Shown here in pieces: positions 39,959 through 49,516 of a stretch of 64,000 bases of DNA. The first letter of the stretch is position 1. Each line of letters starts with the position of its first letter. The notes beneath the pieces are model-generated. The model ran no database searches. It was given only the letters and a program-made list of their open reading frames with translations, and was not told the origin of the DNA. The translations under genes were made by a program, and so were the position numbers. Source of the stretch: DASQZK01 sp963764345 (GTDB lineage Bacteria > Bacteroidota > Bacteroidia > Bacteroidales > GCA-2748055); assembly GCA_963764345.1 (NCBI GenBank), contig CAVXSF010000002.1, positions 124,001-188,000 of the forward strand, read 5' to 3'.

Positions 39959-40531
39959 TCAGATACTGTCTAACGTAACGCGACCAATGTTACCCTGGCG
40001 GTTGTAATGGGAGGGTGAAAGGCCGGTGATCTTTTTAAACTGGGAAGAAAAATGCTGTACACTGCTGTAGCCGAGAGAATAAGCTATCTCACTCAGGTTC
40101 ATTTCACCATATTCCAGTAATTCTTTGGCCCGTTCAATTTTCTGAAAGATGTAATATTTTTCTATGGTCATGTTCTCGTGCCCGGAGAACAGACTGCTAA
40201 GGTGTTTGTAGCTGAGGTCAAATCTGCGGGACAGGTACTCCGAAAGGTTCACCCTGATGAGCGTTTCTTCCGAATGATGGACGAGTTCTACAATTGCAGC
40301 TTTCACTTTTTCAACAATGACCGTCTGTTTATCCCTCAGTAGTTCGAATCCATTGTCCTTCAGAACCGTTGCAGCTCTCTCAGTCTCATCTTCAGTGGGT
40401 TGTTCCTTCAGATAAACGACACCAAGTTTTATCCCGGCAATGTCAAGGCCCAGCTTAGTAAGCTCATCCTTAACCGTCCGGATGCAACGGTCACAGACCA
40501 TATTCTTAATATAAAGTGATTTATCACTCAT
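39959..40531 (-). CDS. AraC-family regulator with N-terminal CxxC metal-binding-like domain
   Basis: 190 residues from ATG 40531. The first 70 or so (SLYIKNMVCDRCIRTVKDELTKLGLDIAGIKLGVVYL..EDETERAATVLKDNGFELL) have the strand-helix-strand-strand-helix order of HMA domains, with Cys-13 and Cys-16 in CDRC. The C-terminal half is a double-HTH AraC DNA-binding domain (VNLSEYLSRRFDLSYKHLSSLF..NLSEIAYSLGYSSVQHFSSQFKKITGLSPSHY). It is a one-component regulator; here it most likely senses copper or silver and activates the downstream cus operon. Direct copper binding is inferred from motif and context. Confidence 0.85.
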   Translation of the reverse strand: MSDKSLYIKNMVCDRCIRTVKDELTKLGLDIAGIKLGVVYLKEQPTEDETERAATVLKDNGFELLRDKQTVIVEKVKAAIVELVHHSEETLIRVNLSEYLSRRFDLSYKHLSSLFSGHENMTIEKYYIFQKIERAKELLEYGEMNLSEIAYSLGYSSVQHFSSQFKKITGLSPSHYNRQGNIGRVTLDSI

Positions 40532-40710
40532 AACTGACAAACAATTCAAACCCGTCAGAGTTTATGATAAAACCCTAAATTAAGTAAAATATTATTGTTG
40601 TAGCTGAGGCGGGTTTAAAATAAACACTGCCAGCTCCTTTATTGAACCGGAAAGATTATTTTTCAGTTTGCGTCAGGCAGGACAATTATTACCTTTACAA
40701 AAAACAGGAT

Positions 40711-41385
40711 ATGCTAAGATCTGAAATAAACGGCTTGATTTCTGAAGCGAAAATCTTTTTCAGGGAGAAGCATTTTATACTGCCTCCATGGTCTGAATGG
40801 TCTCCCGCTGAATGGAAAGGGAAGAAGAAGGTGGTTTCTGAAATAGCATCCAATATGCTGGGCTGGGATCTCACTGATTTTGGCAGTGGTAGTTTTCACC
40901 AGAAAGGGCTGTTGCTTTTTACTCTTCGGAACGGGAACCAGAAAACAGACAAAAAGCCGTATGCTGAAAAAATTATGATCGTTGAAGAAAATCAGGAAAC
41001 GCCCATGCATTTCCACTGGAGTAAAATGGAGGATATTATAAACCGCGGCGGGGGGAACCTCATGATTGAACTTTTCAATTCGGATAAGGATGAGCAACTG
41101 AGCTTCAAGGATGTTTCCGTAAAAACCGACGGTGTGTTGAGGACCCTTCCTGCCGGTTCGGTCATCACACTTACGCCGGGAGAAAGCATCTGCCTGGTGC
41201 CCGGCCTGTATCACCGCTTCTGGGGTGAACCTGAGAAGGGCAGGGTATTGGTGGGAGAGGTAAGTGCCGTGAATGATGATGCAAAAGATAACCGTTTCCT
41301 CGAAAAGGAAGGACGTTTTCCCAAAATAGAAGAAGATGAACCGCCTTTGCATCTCCTGGTTTCTGACTATCGAAATTTTCTATAA
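40711..41385 (+). CDS. D-lyxose ketol-isomerase (cupin)
   Basis: 224 residues from ATG 40711 (the frame opens at 40642). It has the D-lyxose isomerase pattern: EAKIFFREKHFILPPWSEWSPAEWK, EKIMIVEENQETPMHFHWSKMEDIINRGGGNL (metal His and Glu ligands in MHFHWSKMED) and SICLVPGLYHRFWGE (third His). The Mn-dependent cupin enzyme interconverts D-lyxose/D-xylulose and D-mannose/D-fructose. It overlaps the next gene, a PfkB kinase, by one base (TAATG), so its ketose product is probably phosphorylated directly. Confidence 0.9.
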   Translation: MLRSEINGLISEAKIFFREKHFILPPWSEWSPAEWKGKKKVVSEIASNMLGWDLTDFGSGSFHQKGLLLFTLRNGNQKTDKKPYAEKIMIVEENQETPMHFHWSKMEDIINRGGGNLMIELFNSDKDEQLSFKDVSVKTDGVLRTLPAGSVITLTPGESICLVPGLYHRFWGEPEKGRVLVGEVSAVNDDAKDNRFLEKEGRFPKIEEDEPPLHLLVSDYRNFL

Positions 41386-42554
41386 TGGCTAAGATTACCG
41401 TTTCCTGTATCGGCTGTTCACTGATGGATTATCTGTATAACGGCATTTCGTTTACAGGAGAACAGATAGCCCCGTTTTTCTCTGCGAAGGAGGGGGATGG
41501 AGGACTGCTGCCGGGTAAACTTGTCTTTACAGAAGAGCTGGAACACTTTGCAGGGAAACCTTATCCGGATATACTGGCTCGTATAACCAATGGAAGAAAT
41601 CCTGATGCAATGAATATCGGGGGCCCTGGCATTGTTCCTATGATCCACCTCGCTCAGTTAACCGGACCGGGTAACCATGTCAGGTTCTATGGTGCTACCG
41701 GGAATGACCAGGCTGCTGGTAACCTGAAAGATTTACTATCCAAAACGCCTTTGTCAGGTCAGTATCTTAAAACATTTTCTTCTTCAACGCCATTCACCCA
41801 TGTACTTTCCGATCCCGATTATGATGGAGGTCATGGTGAACGCATCTTTATCAATAACATCGGAGCTGCGGCCGAACTTGATTTTCCGAATCCTTCATTT
41901 TTTGACGGGGATATCACCGTCTTCGGCGGTACGGCCCTGGTTCCCCAAATCCATGATAAGCTAAGCCTGCTGCTCAGGCATGCGAAAGAGAATAATTCGT
42001 TTACCATTGTGAATACGGTGTATGATTTCAGGAACCAGGAAGCTGCCCCCGGTACACCCTGGCCATTAGGACACGAACCGGGGACATTCCGGAATATCGA
42101 CCTTCTGATTATGGACCGGGAAGAGGCGATTAAGATCAGTGGAACAACGGATAGTACTCAGGCTATGGATTATTTTATATCCGGGGGCATCAGAGGGGTG
42201 ATCATTACCGACGGAACAAGACCGGTTAAAGCCTGGAGTGGACGGGGTGCTTTCCGTTCCTTGATGAGGGAAGAATTTCCTGTCTCGGAAGCAGTGATAC
42301 GCGATCTTCAGAATACCGGTTTAAAAGGGGATACCACCGGCTGTGGTGATAATTTCACAGGCGGAGTGATTTATGCGATAGCCAGAAAGCTTGAGGAGAA
42401 TTCAGGAAAACCCGATCTGGCAGATGCCATTGCCTGGGGAATCGCTTCCGGAGGCTTTGCCTGTTTTTACCTGGGAGGGACCTATTATGAAAACCGGAAT
42501 TTTGAAAAGCACGAAAAGGTGAAGCATTACTATGACCTGTACAGGCAAAGTTAA
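41385..42554 (+). CDS. PfkB-family carbohydrate kinase (389 aa)
   Basis: A large PfkB member with N-terminal SCIGCSLMDYLYNGI, substrate region NIGGPGIVPMIHLAQLTG and the catalytic GDTTGCGDNFTGGVIYAI, where the Asp of GCGD is the base. The insert-rich length (389 versus about 310) marks a Bacteroidota subgroup of unknown specificity. Translational coupling to the lyxose isomerase suggests D-xylulose or D-fructose as substrate, giving a pentulose 5-phosphate or fructose 6-phosphate. Its catalytic Cys-Gly-Asp variant replaces the usual Ala-Gly-Asp. Confidence 0.85.
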   Translation: MAKITVSCIGCSLMDYLYNGISFTGEQIAPFFSAKEGDGGLLPGKLVFTEELEHFAGKPYPDILARITNGRNPDAMNIGGPGIVPMIHLAQLTGPGNHVRFYGATGNDQAAGNLKDLLSKTPLSGQYLKTFSSSTPFTHVLSDPDYDGGHGERIFINNIGAAAELDFPNPSFFDGDITVFGGTALVPQIHDKLSLLLRHAKENNSFTIVNTVYDFRNQEAAPGTPWPLGHEPGTFRNIDLLIMDREEAIKISGTTDSTQAMDYFISGGIRGVIITDGTRPVKAWSGRGAFRSLMREEFPVSEAVIRDLQNTGLKGDTTGCGDNFTGGVIYAIARKLEENSGKPDLADAIAWGIASGGFACFYLGGTYYENRNFEKHEKVKHYYDLYRQS

Positions 42555-42670
42555 ATGGAGCGTTGGGTTTCAGCATCAAGCCATGGGTCCGGTTTTGAAG
42601 CATACAAAGATTTTCCCATAATGTGAGAATCTGAACACTGATAAATATTTCATAAATTCGGAATAAAAAC

Positions 42671-43936
42671 ATGAAGAGAATAATGATGACTACCATTGCA
42701 GTACTCACCCTCCTGGCAGGCAGCTTTGCCCAGGAAGAAGGATGTAATCTGCCCGATCCCCTGGTTACCTTAAAAGGGAAAAAAATCACAACCACTGCTC
42801 AGTGGGAAAATCTCCGGCGCCCGGAGATTCTTGCGATGTTCACACAACAGATGTACGGTAATGTTCCGCTGGCGCCGGGTACGAAAGTTACCTGGAAAGT
42901 TGTTGAACAGAGTGAGCATGCACTGGGAGGCCTTGCCGGAAGAAAACAGGTTGAATTCCTGATAAAGAATGACCAGACAGGTAAATCCATGAGTTATATC
43001 ATGTTGATCTACTATCCATTGAACGGGGCAAAGAAACATCCCGCCTTTGTCGGGATGAATTTTTACGGAAATCAGACCATCAACCCCGATCCGGCTATCA
43101 TTATGCCTGACACATGGATTCGCAACGATGACGATTTTCATATTACCGAAAACAAAGCTACCGAAGCATCGAGGGGAGTGCGGGTTTCACGTTGGCCTGT
43201 TGAATATATCGTTTCCAGGGGATATGCCCTGGCCACCATTTACTATGGTGACCTGGATCCTGATTTTGATGACGGCTTTCACAATGGTCTCCATCAATTT
43301 TTTTATACCGCAAAAGACACCGTTCATGATCCGGATGAAGGCGGATCCATTGCAGCATGGGCATTCGGCCTGTCGAAAGCTATGGATTACCTGGAAACTG
43401 ATCCGCTGTTTGATGCTTCAAGGATTGCTGTGATGGGACATTCGCGACTCGGGAAAACATCCCTGTGGGCCGGAGCAACCGATCAACGGTTTGCCCTCGT
43501 GGTGTCTAACAGCTCCGGTTGCGGAGGCGCGGCCCTTTCATGTCGCAAACATGGAGAGACGGTAAAGCTGATCAATGATGCCTTTCCACATTGGTTCTGT
43601 GATAATTTCAAGAAATACAACGATAATGAGGCTGCCTTACCCTTCGATCAGCATGAACTCATAGCCCTGATCGCTCCCAGACCTGTTTATATTGCCAGCG
43701 CTGTTGAAGATGACTGGGCCGATCCCGTTGGCGAATACCTGTCGGGGTATTATGCCGGTGAAGTATATAAACTCTACGGTCTCAAGGGACTGGCGTCCAA
43801 ACAACCCCCGGTTGTTAATTTCCCGCTTACCGGCAACATCGTAGGCTATCATATCCGTTCTGAAGGACATGACCTAAAGGCCTACGACTGGATACAGTTC
43901 CTGGATTTTGCGGATAAGCATATGGGGGGGATTTAG
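42671..43936 (+). CDS. CE15 glucuronoyl esterase-like hydrolase
   Basis: 421 residues with signal peptide (MMTTIAVLTLLAGSFAQ). The alpha/beta-hydrolase core shows CE15 marks: RRPEILAMFTQQMYGNVP near the N-terminus, IAVMGHSRLGKTSLWAGATDQRFALVVSNSSGCGGAAL with the catalytic Ser in GHSRLGK, and YHIRSEGHDLKAYDW with the His. CE15 enzymes cleave the ester between lignin alcohols and 4-O-methyl-glucuronic acid in xylan. The secreted protein may help release glucuronoxylan. It follows the lyxose/PfkB pair by about 115 bp. Confidence 0.88.
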   Translation: MKRIMMTTIAVLTLLAGSFAQEEGCNLPDPLVTLKGKKITTTAQWENLRRPEILAMFTQQMYGNVPLAPGTKVTWKVVEQSEHALGGLAGRKQVEFLIKNDQTGKSMSYIMLIYYPLNGAKKHPAFVGMNFYGNQTINPDPAIIMPDTWIRNDDDFHITENKATEASRGVRVSRWPVEYIVSRGYALATIYYGDLDPDFDDGFHNGLHQFFYTAKDTVHDPDEGGSIAAWAFGLSKAMDYLETDPLFDASRIAVMGHSRLGKTSLWAGATDQRFALVVSNSSGCGGAALSCRKHGETVKLINDAFPHWFCDNFKKYNDNEAALPFDQHELIALIAPRPVYIASAVEDDWADPVGEYLSGYYAGEVYKLYGLKGLASKQPPVVNFPLTGNIVGYHIRSEGHDLKAYDWIQFLDFADKHMGGI

Positions 43937-44530
43937 GGGGGTAGAGAGTTAGGGTGTGAGGCAGAGTGCTCCGGAATTAACAATCTTCATAACCTCATAA
44001 CCTCATAACCTCATAACCTCATAACTTCATAACTCTCTTCGGTAACAGGATTTCCTTATACAAAAAAGGACTGAAATATTCTTGCAGTGAGATAAAAAAA
44101 AGATGATTTCAGCCGTTATTCATCAAAACGAAGTTCACCCATTTGGGTGAGTTGATAACTTTTCGTCAAAAAGTGGAAAAGAGGACGCTGAGATTTGGGA
44201 GGCGGAATCCATTAAGGGGCGGAGTGTTGGAAGGCGGGGGTGGGATGCCCTATCTAAACAAAAACTCCTTACAAGAACGATTCCCAGGAATCCGTTTAGT
44301 CTAAGAAGAATCCCGAAAACAAGATGCAATACCCGTGATCTCGCTGGTTAGGTAAGTCAGGAAATTTTGTTTAATCGTTTAGTTGTTTAGTTGTTTAGTT
44401 GTTTAGTTGTTTAGCTCAGCATTTAGTCGTTTAGTTGTTTAGTTGTTTAGTCGTTTAGATGTTTAGTCGTAAGATGAGAATCCCGAACAACTCAACAACT
44501 CAACAACTCAACAGCTCAGAAAGACGAATT
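43937..44530. repeat. Composite repeat region 4 including R1 copy D
   Basis: About 600 bp without a gene. Tandem ATAACCTC 8-mers (43991-44030) precede an R1 module (about 44050-44285, plus orientation), sharing GTTGATAACTTTTCGTC and GGGATGCCCTATC with the copies at 1.9, 2.6 and 11.3 kb. After it come TTTAGTTG 8-mers (44370-44465) and AACAACTC 8-mers (44487-44515). The R1 copy keeps the GELITFRQK frame through MPYLN to a stop near 44302. Confidence 0.85.
44050..44285 (+). repeat. R1 repeat module, copy D
   Basis: Aligns to copy A over a longer stretch than the other copies: both include AGGACTGAAAT, a poly-A/T run after CAGTGAGA, and the GTTGATAACTTTTCG core. The 44 kb copy has no GGCACGCC hairpin segment, so hairpin and core modules can move separately. 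Confidence 0.75.
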
Positions 44531-44573
44531 CTTCATTCTGGCGTCCTTCTTCACCCATAGCCTGTCCACTTCC

Positions 44574-47041
44574 TTAAATGCCTTTCCGGCTTCTGTCTTG
44601 CATGATTCCGTTACTGAAATCATTTTTAACGACGTGTCCTTTCAACGGCAGTATTTTCTGATGAATGGCATCAATGATCCATTCAGGCTGGGGAAAGAAA
44701 TAGTTCTCCAGTTCGTGGGCTGGCGTGATCCAGTTCCTTGAGCCGACGACAACAGGTGGTGCATCAAGATCATCGAAGGCAAGTTCGGTGACCGTTTCCG
44801 CCAGGTCCTTGAGGTAGGATCCCCGGGCCGTGGCATCGCCGGTAACCACCAGCCGCCCGGTCTTCTTTACCGACTCAATCACCAGATCATAATTGAAAGG
44901 TACCAGCGAGCGGGCATCAATGATCTCTGCTGAAACACCGTACTTTTCTTTAAGTGGTCGGCTGCATCCAGTGCGCGGTACAGTGTAGCGCCTATGCTGA
45001 GGATGGTAACATCGGTGCCTTCACGTTTGACATCAGGTTCGCCCAAAGGAATTTCATAATACCCTTCAGGAACGCCTCCTTCATGGAATTGTTCTCCCAC
45101 ATCATAGATACGCTGGCTTTCAAAGAAAATGACCGGATCGGTACCCTGCAAGGCTGCATTCATAAGTCCCTTGGCATCATAAGGGGTGGCAGGGAAAACT
45201 ACTTTAAGACCCGGGATGTGGGCTACCAGCGATGTCCAGTCCTGTGAGTGCTGTGCTCCGTATTTGGACCCTACCGATACCCTGATCACCACAGGCATCT
45301 TGATGATGTTGCCGCTCATCGACTGCCACTTCGGGAGCTGGTTGAAGACTTCGTCGCCGGAGCGTCCGAGAAAATCACAATACATGATCTCGGCAATGAC
45401 CCTTCCACCGCACATGCCATAACCGATTGCAGTACCGACAATGGCTCCTTCGGAAATGGGGGAATTGAACAGCCGGTTATATGGCAAAGCTTCGGTAAGC
45501 CCGCGGTAAACGGCAAAGGCGCCTCCCCAGTCCCGGTTTTCTTCACCATAAGCAACCAGCGTGGGATCTTTGTAAAACCGGTCGATGATGGCTTCAAAAA
45601 TTCCGTCTCTCAACTGGAAAGTCTTGAGCTTCGACACCGGTTTTCCATCTTTGTCAAAAGCAAACCGTTCACGGCTTTTGAGCTGTTTAACCCTCGGGTT
45701 TTCTTCCATGGGCATGAGTACTTCAGGTTCACGGTCTTCCATCTTATCCACCGAACCGTTGGAGAACATCATCTGACCGATAAGTTCGGGATGGCTGTCC
45801 AGGTTCATCCTGGGAGAAACCTTATCATTTGTGGACAATTCCATGGTCTTTTTGATCAGACCGGTCACCTCGTTCTGCAGGCTGTTCAGTTTCTCTTCAT
45901 CGATAACGCCTTCTTTTAACAGATCATTGGCAAAGGAAGCCAGTGAATCGACTTTCTGCCATGCTTCTATTTCTTCCTTTGACCGGTATGAGGAGGCATC
46001 CGAAGGTGAATGGCCGGTAAAACGGTATGTCAAGGTATCCAGGAGGACCGGACCTTTTTTCTCTTCAAGGATTTTCTTTTTTCGTTTAAAAGCATCGATC
46101 ACGGCCAGGGGATTATAGCCATCGATCCTTTCGGCATGCATCATCTCCGGATTGACACCGGCACCTACGCGGGCCAGGATATCATATCCCATGGTTTCCC
46201 CCTGGGTCTGTCCACCCATGCCGTATTGGTTGTTCATGAAGTTGAAGATGATGGGCAGCCCGCCCTTGAAATTACCCTCCCAGAGCTTTCTGAACTGATC
46301 CATCGATGAAAAACTGATGCCTTCCCAAACGGGTCCGCATCCCATAGATGCATCGCCAATATTGGCTACAACTATTCCAGGTTTCTGATTGACCTTTTTG
46401 TAGAGGGCTGCTCCCACGGCTATATCTCCCGAACCACCAACGATAGCATTGTTGGGATAAACTCCGAAAGGAGTGAAAAATGCATGCATCGATCCGCCAA
46501 GGCCACGGTTGAAACCGGTTTCGCGGGCAAAAATTTCAGCCAGGGTACCGTACAGAAGGAAGTCGGTGGCCAGTTCTTTCACACTTCCGCTGAAATCTTT
46601 CTCGATCACGTTTAAAATCATACCATCGAAATGGCTTTTCATGATTCTCATCAGATGTTCATCGTCCAGCTGGTGAATGGCACTCAGCCCTTTGGCCAGT
46701 ATCTCGCCATGAGACCGGTGAGAACCGAAAATATAATCCTCAACACTCAGATTATAAGCCATTCCGACCGCCGAAGCCTCCTGCCCGATAGACAGGTGTG
46801 CCGGTCCGGGATGGTTGTATTTCATTCCCTGGTATTCCCCGGTGGTCTTGATCAGGTTAAGCATGGTCTCGAATTCTCTGATAATGAGCATATCCCTGTA
46901 TATTCCGAGAAGTTGCTCATCTGAAAAGTTCTTCCTTTCCTCCTTTAGACTTTTGCTGTAATGGTTCACCGGGATCGTCCCGAATGTGATCTCACCTTTC
47001 TTTCTTACAACGGACGGGTCAATAAATTGTGACTTAGGCAT
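44574..47041 (-). CDS. 2-oxoacid dehydrogenase E1 component, fused alpha-beta, frameshifted
   Basis: One polypeptide with an alpha-type N-terminal half (IIREFETMLNLIKTTGEY, GSHRSHGEILAKG, NIGDASMGCGPVWEGISF: the thiamine diphosphate motif) and a beta-type C-terminal half (YGEENRDWGGAFAVYRGLTE, SPISEGAIVGTAIGYGMCGGRVIAEIMYCDF). The end is shifted near 44950: one missing C in CACCTT, on restoration, gives DHLKEKYGVSAEIIDARSLVPFNYDLV and a stop at 44574; total about 822 residues. It decarboxylates a 2-oxoacid and passes the acyl group to E2, encoded next. The 2-oxoacid is unknown. No E3 gene is adjacent. Confidence 0.88.
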
Positions 47042-47109
47042 TTTTATGTTGTTTTATTATTTGCGAATATATTGTTTCTGTTATTTGAATAGCATACTTC
47101 GTGCATAGC

Positions 47110-48369
47110 TTATTCAATGCCGGCACTAAAATTTTCGATTTGCTCCTTAAGTTCTTTTAAGAAGGCAGAGGCGGGAGCGCCGTCAATGGCCCTGTGGTCA
47201 TAGGTAAGCGACAGTCCGATAACCGGGATAAAGCCGATGCTGCCATCCCCGAGATCGGACGGCCGGTAAATTATGGTGTTTACACCAAGAATGCCGGCCT
47301 GTGGCAGGTTAATTACCGGTGTGAACATCTCGATACCATAAGCTCCAAGGTTTGAGACCGTGAAAGATCCGGCTTCACCCTTAAGCAATTCAGGATCGAT
47401 TTTCCCGGTACGGCAGGCTTCAGCCAGACTTTTCAGGTGAAGGGAAAGACCTCTCAGACTGAGCTCATCCGCATTCCTGAGAACCGGTACCATAAGTCCT
47501 CTTTCCGTATCGACGGCCATACCCAGGTGAACTTTGCTGAAAGTACGGATCTTGTCACCCAGGAAATGGGAATTTACGTGAGGCATTTTTAACAGGGTAT
47601 GAATCACTGCGTAGCAAACCATATCGTTCAGGGTGATGTTCGGAATATTTTCCGTCACTGATCGTTTCTTGATCTCTCTCCTGAGTGCAAGAATTTTACG
47701 TGCGTCGGCGCTGAGATGATGGGTCAGCTGGGCCGAATTCTGAAGTGAAGCCTGCATATTCCTTGCAATAATCTTCCGGATATTCGTCAGGGGAACAACC
47801 TGGGAGTCGTCACCAGACTCAGAAAACTCAGGATATTCGTAAACCGGGGCTGCCTGTTTTCCGGTCTGTGCCTGAACCGGTTTGGCCTCCAGGTACTTTT
47901 CCACGTCACGGGCAATAATCCGGCCGTTTGGACCGCTTCCTTTCAGAGCAGAAGGATCGATACCGTTTTCACCGGCTATGTTCCGTGCACGCGGAGATAT
48001 TCTTATCTTTTCCCCCGGAAGGTTGCCCGGTGTTTTCACGGTTTCGGGTGTGGCCGCGGCAGGTTTTGCATTTTCTTCCTTTGTGCCGGCTTTTGTAACA
48101 CTGCCCGGGGAGAATGAAGAAATGTCTTCACCCGGCATACCAATTACTGCCACATTGCTGAGAACCGGGACTTCATCTCCTTCACCGTAAAAAATATCTA
48201 TTAACGTTCCGTCAATCCGGGCTTCTTCCTCAAAGGCCGCTTTATCTGTTTCGTATGCAAACAAAAGGTCACCGGCTTTTACCGTGTCGCCCTTTTTCTT
48301 ATACCATTGTGTAATGATACAACTTTCCACCGATTGCCCCTGTTTAGGCATAAATACTGCTTCAGCCAT
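47110..48369 (-). CDS. 2-oxoacid dehydrogenase E2 (lipoyl acyltransferase)
   Basis: 419 residues in the usual order: lipoyl domain with Lys-43 in AYETDKAAFEEEA, Ala/Pro-rich linker, E3-binding domain (RISPRARNIAGENGIDPSALKGSGPNGRIIARDVEKYL) and a catalytic trimer-forming domain ending with TYDHRAIDGAPASAFLKEL (His/Asp pair). It transfers an acyl group from lipoamide to CoA. Downstream 68 bp lies its E1, so the two form a short operon on the minus strand. The pair starts opposite a GntR-controlled rhamnose operon, sharing a 205-bp intergenic region. Confidence 0.9.
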   Translation of the reverse strand: MAEAVFMPKQGQSVESCIITQWYKKKGDTVKAGDLLFAYETDKAAFEEEARIDGTLIDIFYGEGDEVPVLSNVAVIGMPGEDISSFSPGSVTKAGTKEENAKPAAATPETVKTPGNLPGEKIRISPRARNIAGENGIDPSALKGSGPNGRIIARDVEKYLEAKPVQAQTGKQAAPVYEYPEFSESGDDSQVVPLTNIRKIIARNMQASLQNSAQLTHHLSADARKILALRREIKKRSVTENIPNITLNDMVCYAVIHTLLKMPHVNSHFLGDKIRTFSKVHLGMAVDTERGLMVPVLRNADELSLRGLSLHLKSLAEACRTGKIDPELLKGEAGSFTVSNLGAYGIEMFTPVINLPQAGILGVNTIIYRPSDLGDGSIGFIPVIGLSLTYDHRAIDGAPASAFLKELKEQIENFSAGIE

Positions 48370-48450
48370 ACTGCTAAAAGTTATATGATGAATGTTTATT
48401 TCGTTTTTTAATGAACTTGTTCTGATATGTTTTCTGAATAGATGATGTAT

Positions 48451-48518
48451 AAACCTTTGTTTATAAGGTTTACAATTAAAGATCGTAAAAATAATATTTA
48501 TAACTTGTATTTACAAGT
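48451..48518. promoter_or_regulatory. Two palindromes between E2 and gntR/rha, candidate operators
   Basis: AAACCTT-N7-AAGGTTT (48451-48471) and ACTTGTA-TT-TACAAGT (48503-48518, perfect 7+2+7). The second lies 56 bp upstream of the GntR start, a usual place for a GntR-family operator and compatible with control of the divergent genes. No copy was found just upstream of rhaD, so rhaDBA may be read through from the regulator promoter or have another site. Confidence 0.5.
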
Positions 48519-48574
48519 AAAATGATTTATTTTTACGGGGAGATATGAAACTTGTTGCATAAAAACTTCTGAAC

Positions 48575-49294
48575 ATGGCCGGAAACAACCGGATAATTCC
48601 CCAGTACCGACAATTGTATGAAATGCTGCGCAAGCAGATTGTTGACGGTTTCTACAAGGAGGGAGATATCCTGCCATCGGAAAATGAGCTTTGTGCTGTT
48701 CATGGTCTGACACGTCCTACGGTAAGACATGCTTTGGACGCCCTGGTCAATGATGGCTTTATCCGGAAGCATCAGGGTAAGGGCAGTATAGTTCATAAGC
48801 TTCCGAAAGGCGTTGGCATTTTATCCATTGCCGGAACAACTTCAGCCCTGGGTGCGGGAAACCTGAAATCAGATATTATTGTAAAACCCCGGGCCCAGCC
48901 ATGGGATGAAAATTTTATGTTCAGCCTCACACCAAATGAAAGGGCTGCCGGCTGCATTTATCTTGAAAGGATAAGGTATTTTAACGGGCAACCGATCTTT
49001 TACGATGTAAATTATATCCCGAACATCAATCTTCCCCGTTTTACCAGCCGGAACCTGGAGAATAAATCGTTATTCGACATTTTACGCACGGCGTATCATA
49101 TTGAGATCAAGGGAGGGGAACAAAAACTCAGGGCAATAAAAGCCGACAAAACGATTGCCGGTTTCCTTGGCATCAGCAGGGGAGATCCGGTATTGCATCT
49201 TGAACGGAGATTTGAAACCAACAGACTTTCTTTTCATATCTATTCTTCAATATTTTGTAATACCAGTGCCCAGGCAGTATATGGAATTTTTTAA
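48575..49294 (+). CDS. GntR-family regulator (HutC/UTRA type), probable rhamnose regulator
   Basis: 239 residues. The N-terminal winged helix is a typical GntR domain (YRQLYEMLRKQIVDGFYKEGDILPSENELCAVHGLTRPTVRHALDALVNDGFIRKHQGKGSIV). The C-terminal UTRA domain (AAGCIYLERIRYFNGQPIFYDVNYIPNINLPRF..DKTIAGFLGISRGDPVLHLERRFE) binds a small effector. It opens the rhaD-rhaB-rhaA cluster and shares an upstream region with the E1/E2 operon, so it likely represses rhamnose catabolism until a rhamnose pathway intermediate is present. Bacteroidota rhamnose regulators are more often AraC type, making a GntR one unusual. Confidence 0.85.
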   Translation: MAGNNRIIPQYRQLYEMLRKQIVDGFYKEGDILPSENELCAVHGLTRPTVRHALDALVNDGFIRKHQGKGSIVHKLPKGVGILSIAGTTSALGAGNLKSDIIVKPRAQPWDENFMFSLTPNERAAGCIYLERIRYFNGQPIFYDVNYIPNINLPRFTSRNLENKSLFDILRTAYHIEIKGGEQKLRAIKADKTIAGFLGISRGDPVLHLERRFETNRLSFHIYSSIFCNTSAQAVYGIF

Positions 49295-49516
49295 TTGAAA
49301 GGAAAGGCTTTGCCCGTCAATGAAGGTTTATTTCAGATAATTCTCTATTTTTACGGTGGATATAGCTTATATGGATATCAGGCTAAAAGATTTTCCCGTA
49401 AACATGGTTCATCATTTTGGGATATCGTGAGATAAATTCATGTATCATATGATCATCATCCTTTCACAACATTGAATAAATCGTGAACATCCGGTCTCCT
49501 AAATAATCTAAAATAT

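Noticed and set aside
44526..44620. Alternative minus-strand frame at the end of E1 (reads ESCKTEAGKAFKEVDRLWVKK)
   Set aside because: It looks protein-like, but the E1 family ends in a short Arg/Lys-rich tail with RKGI as in the adopted frame; this second frame has no start signal.
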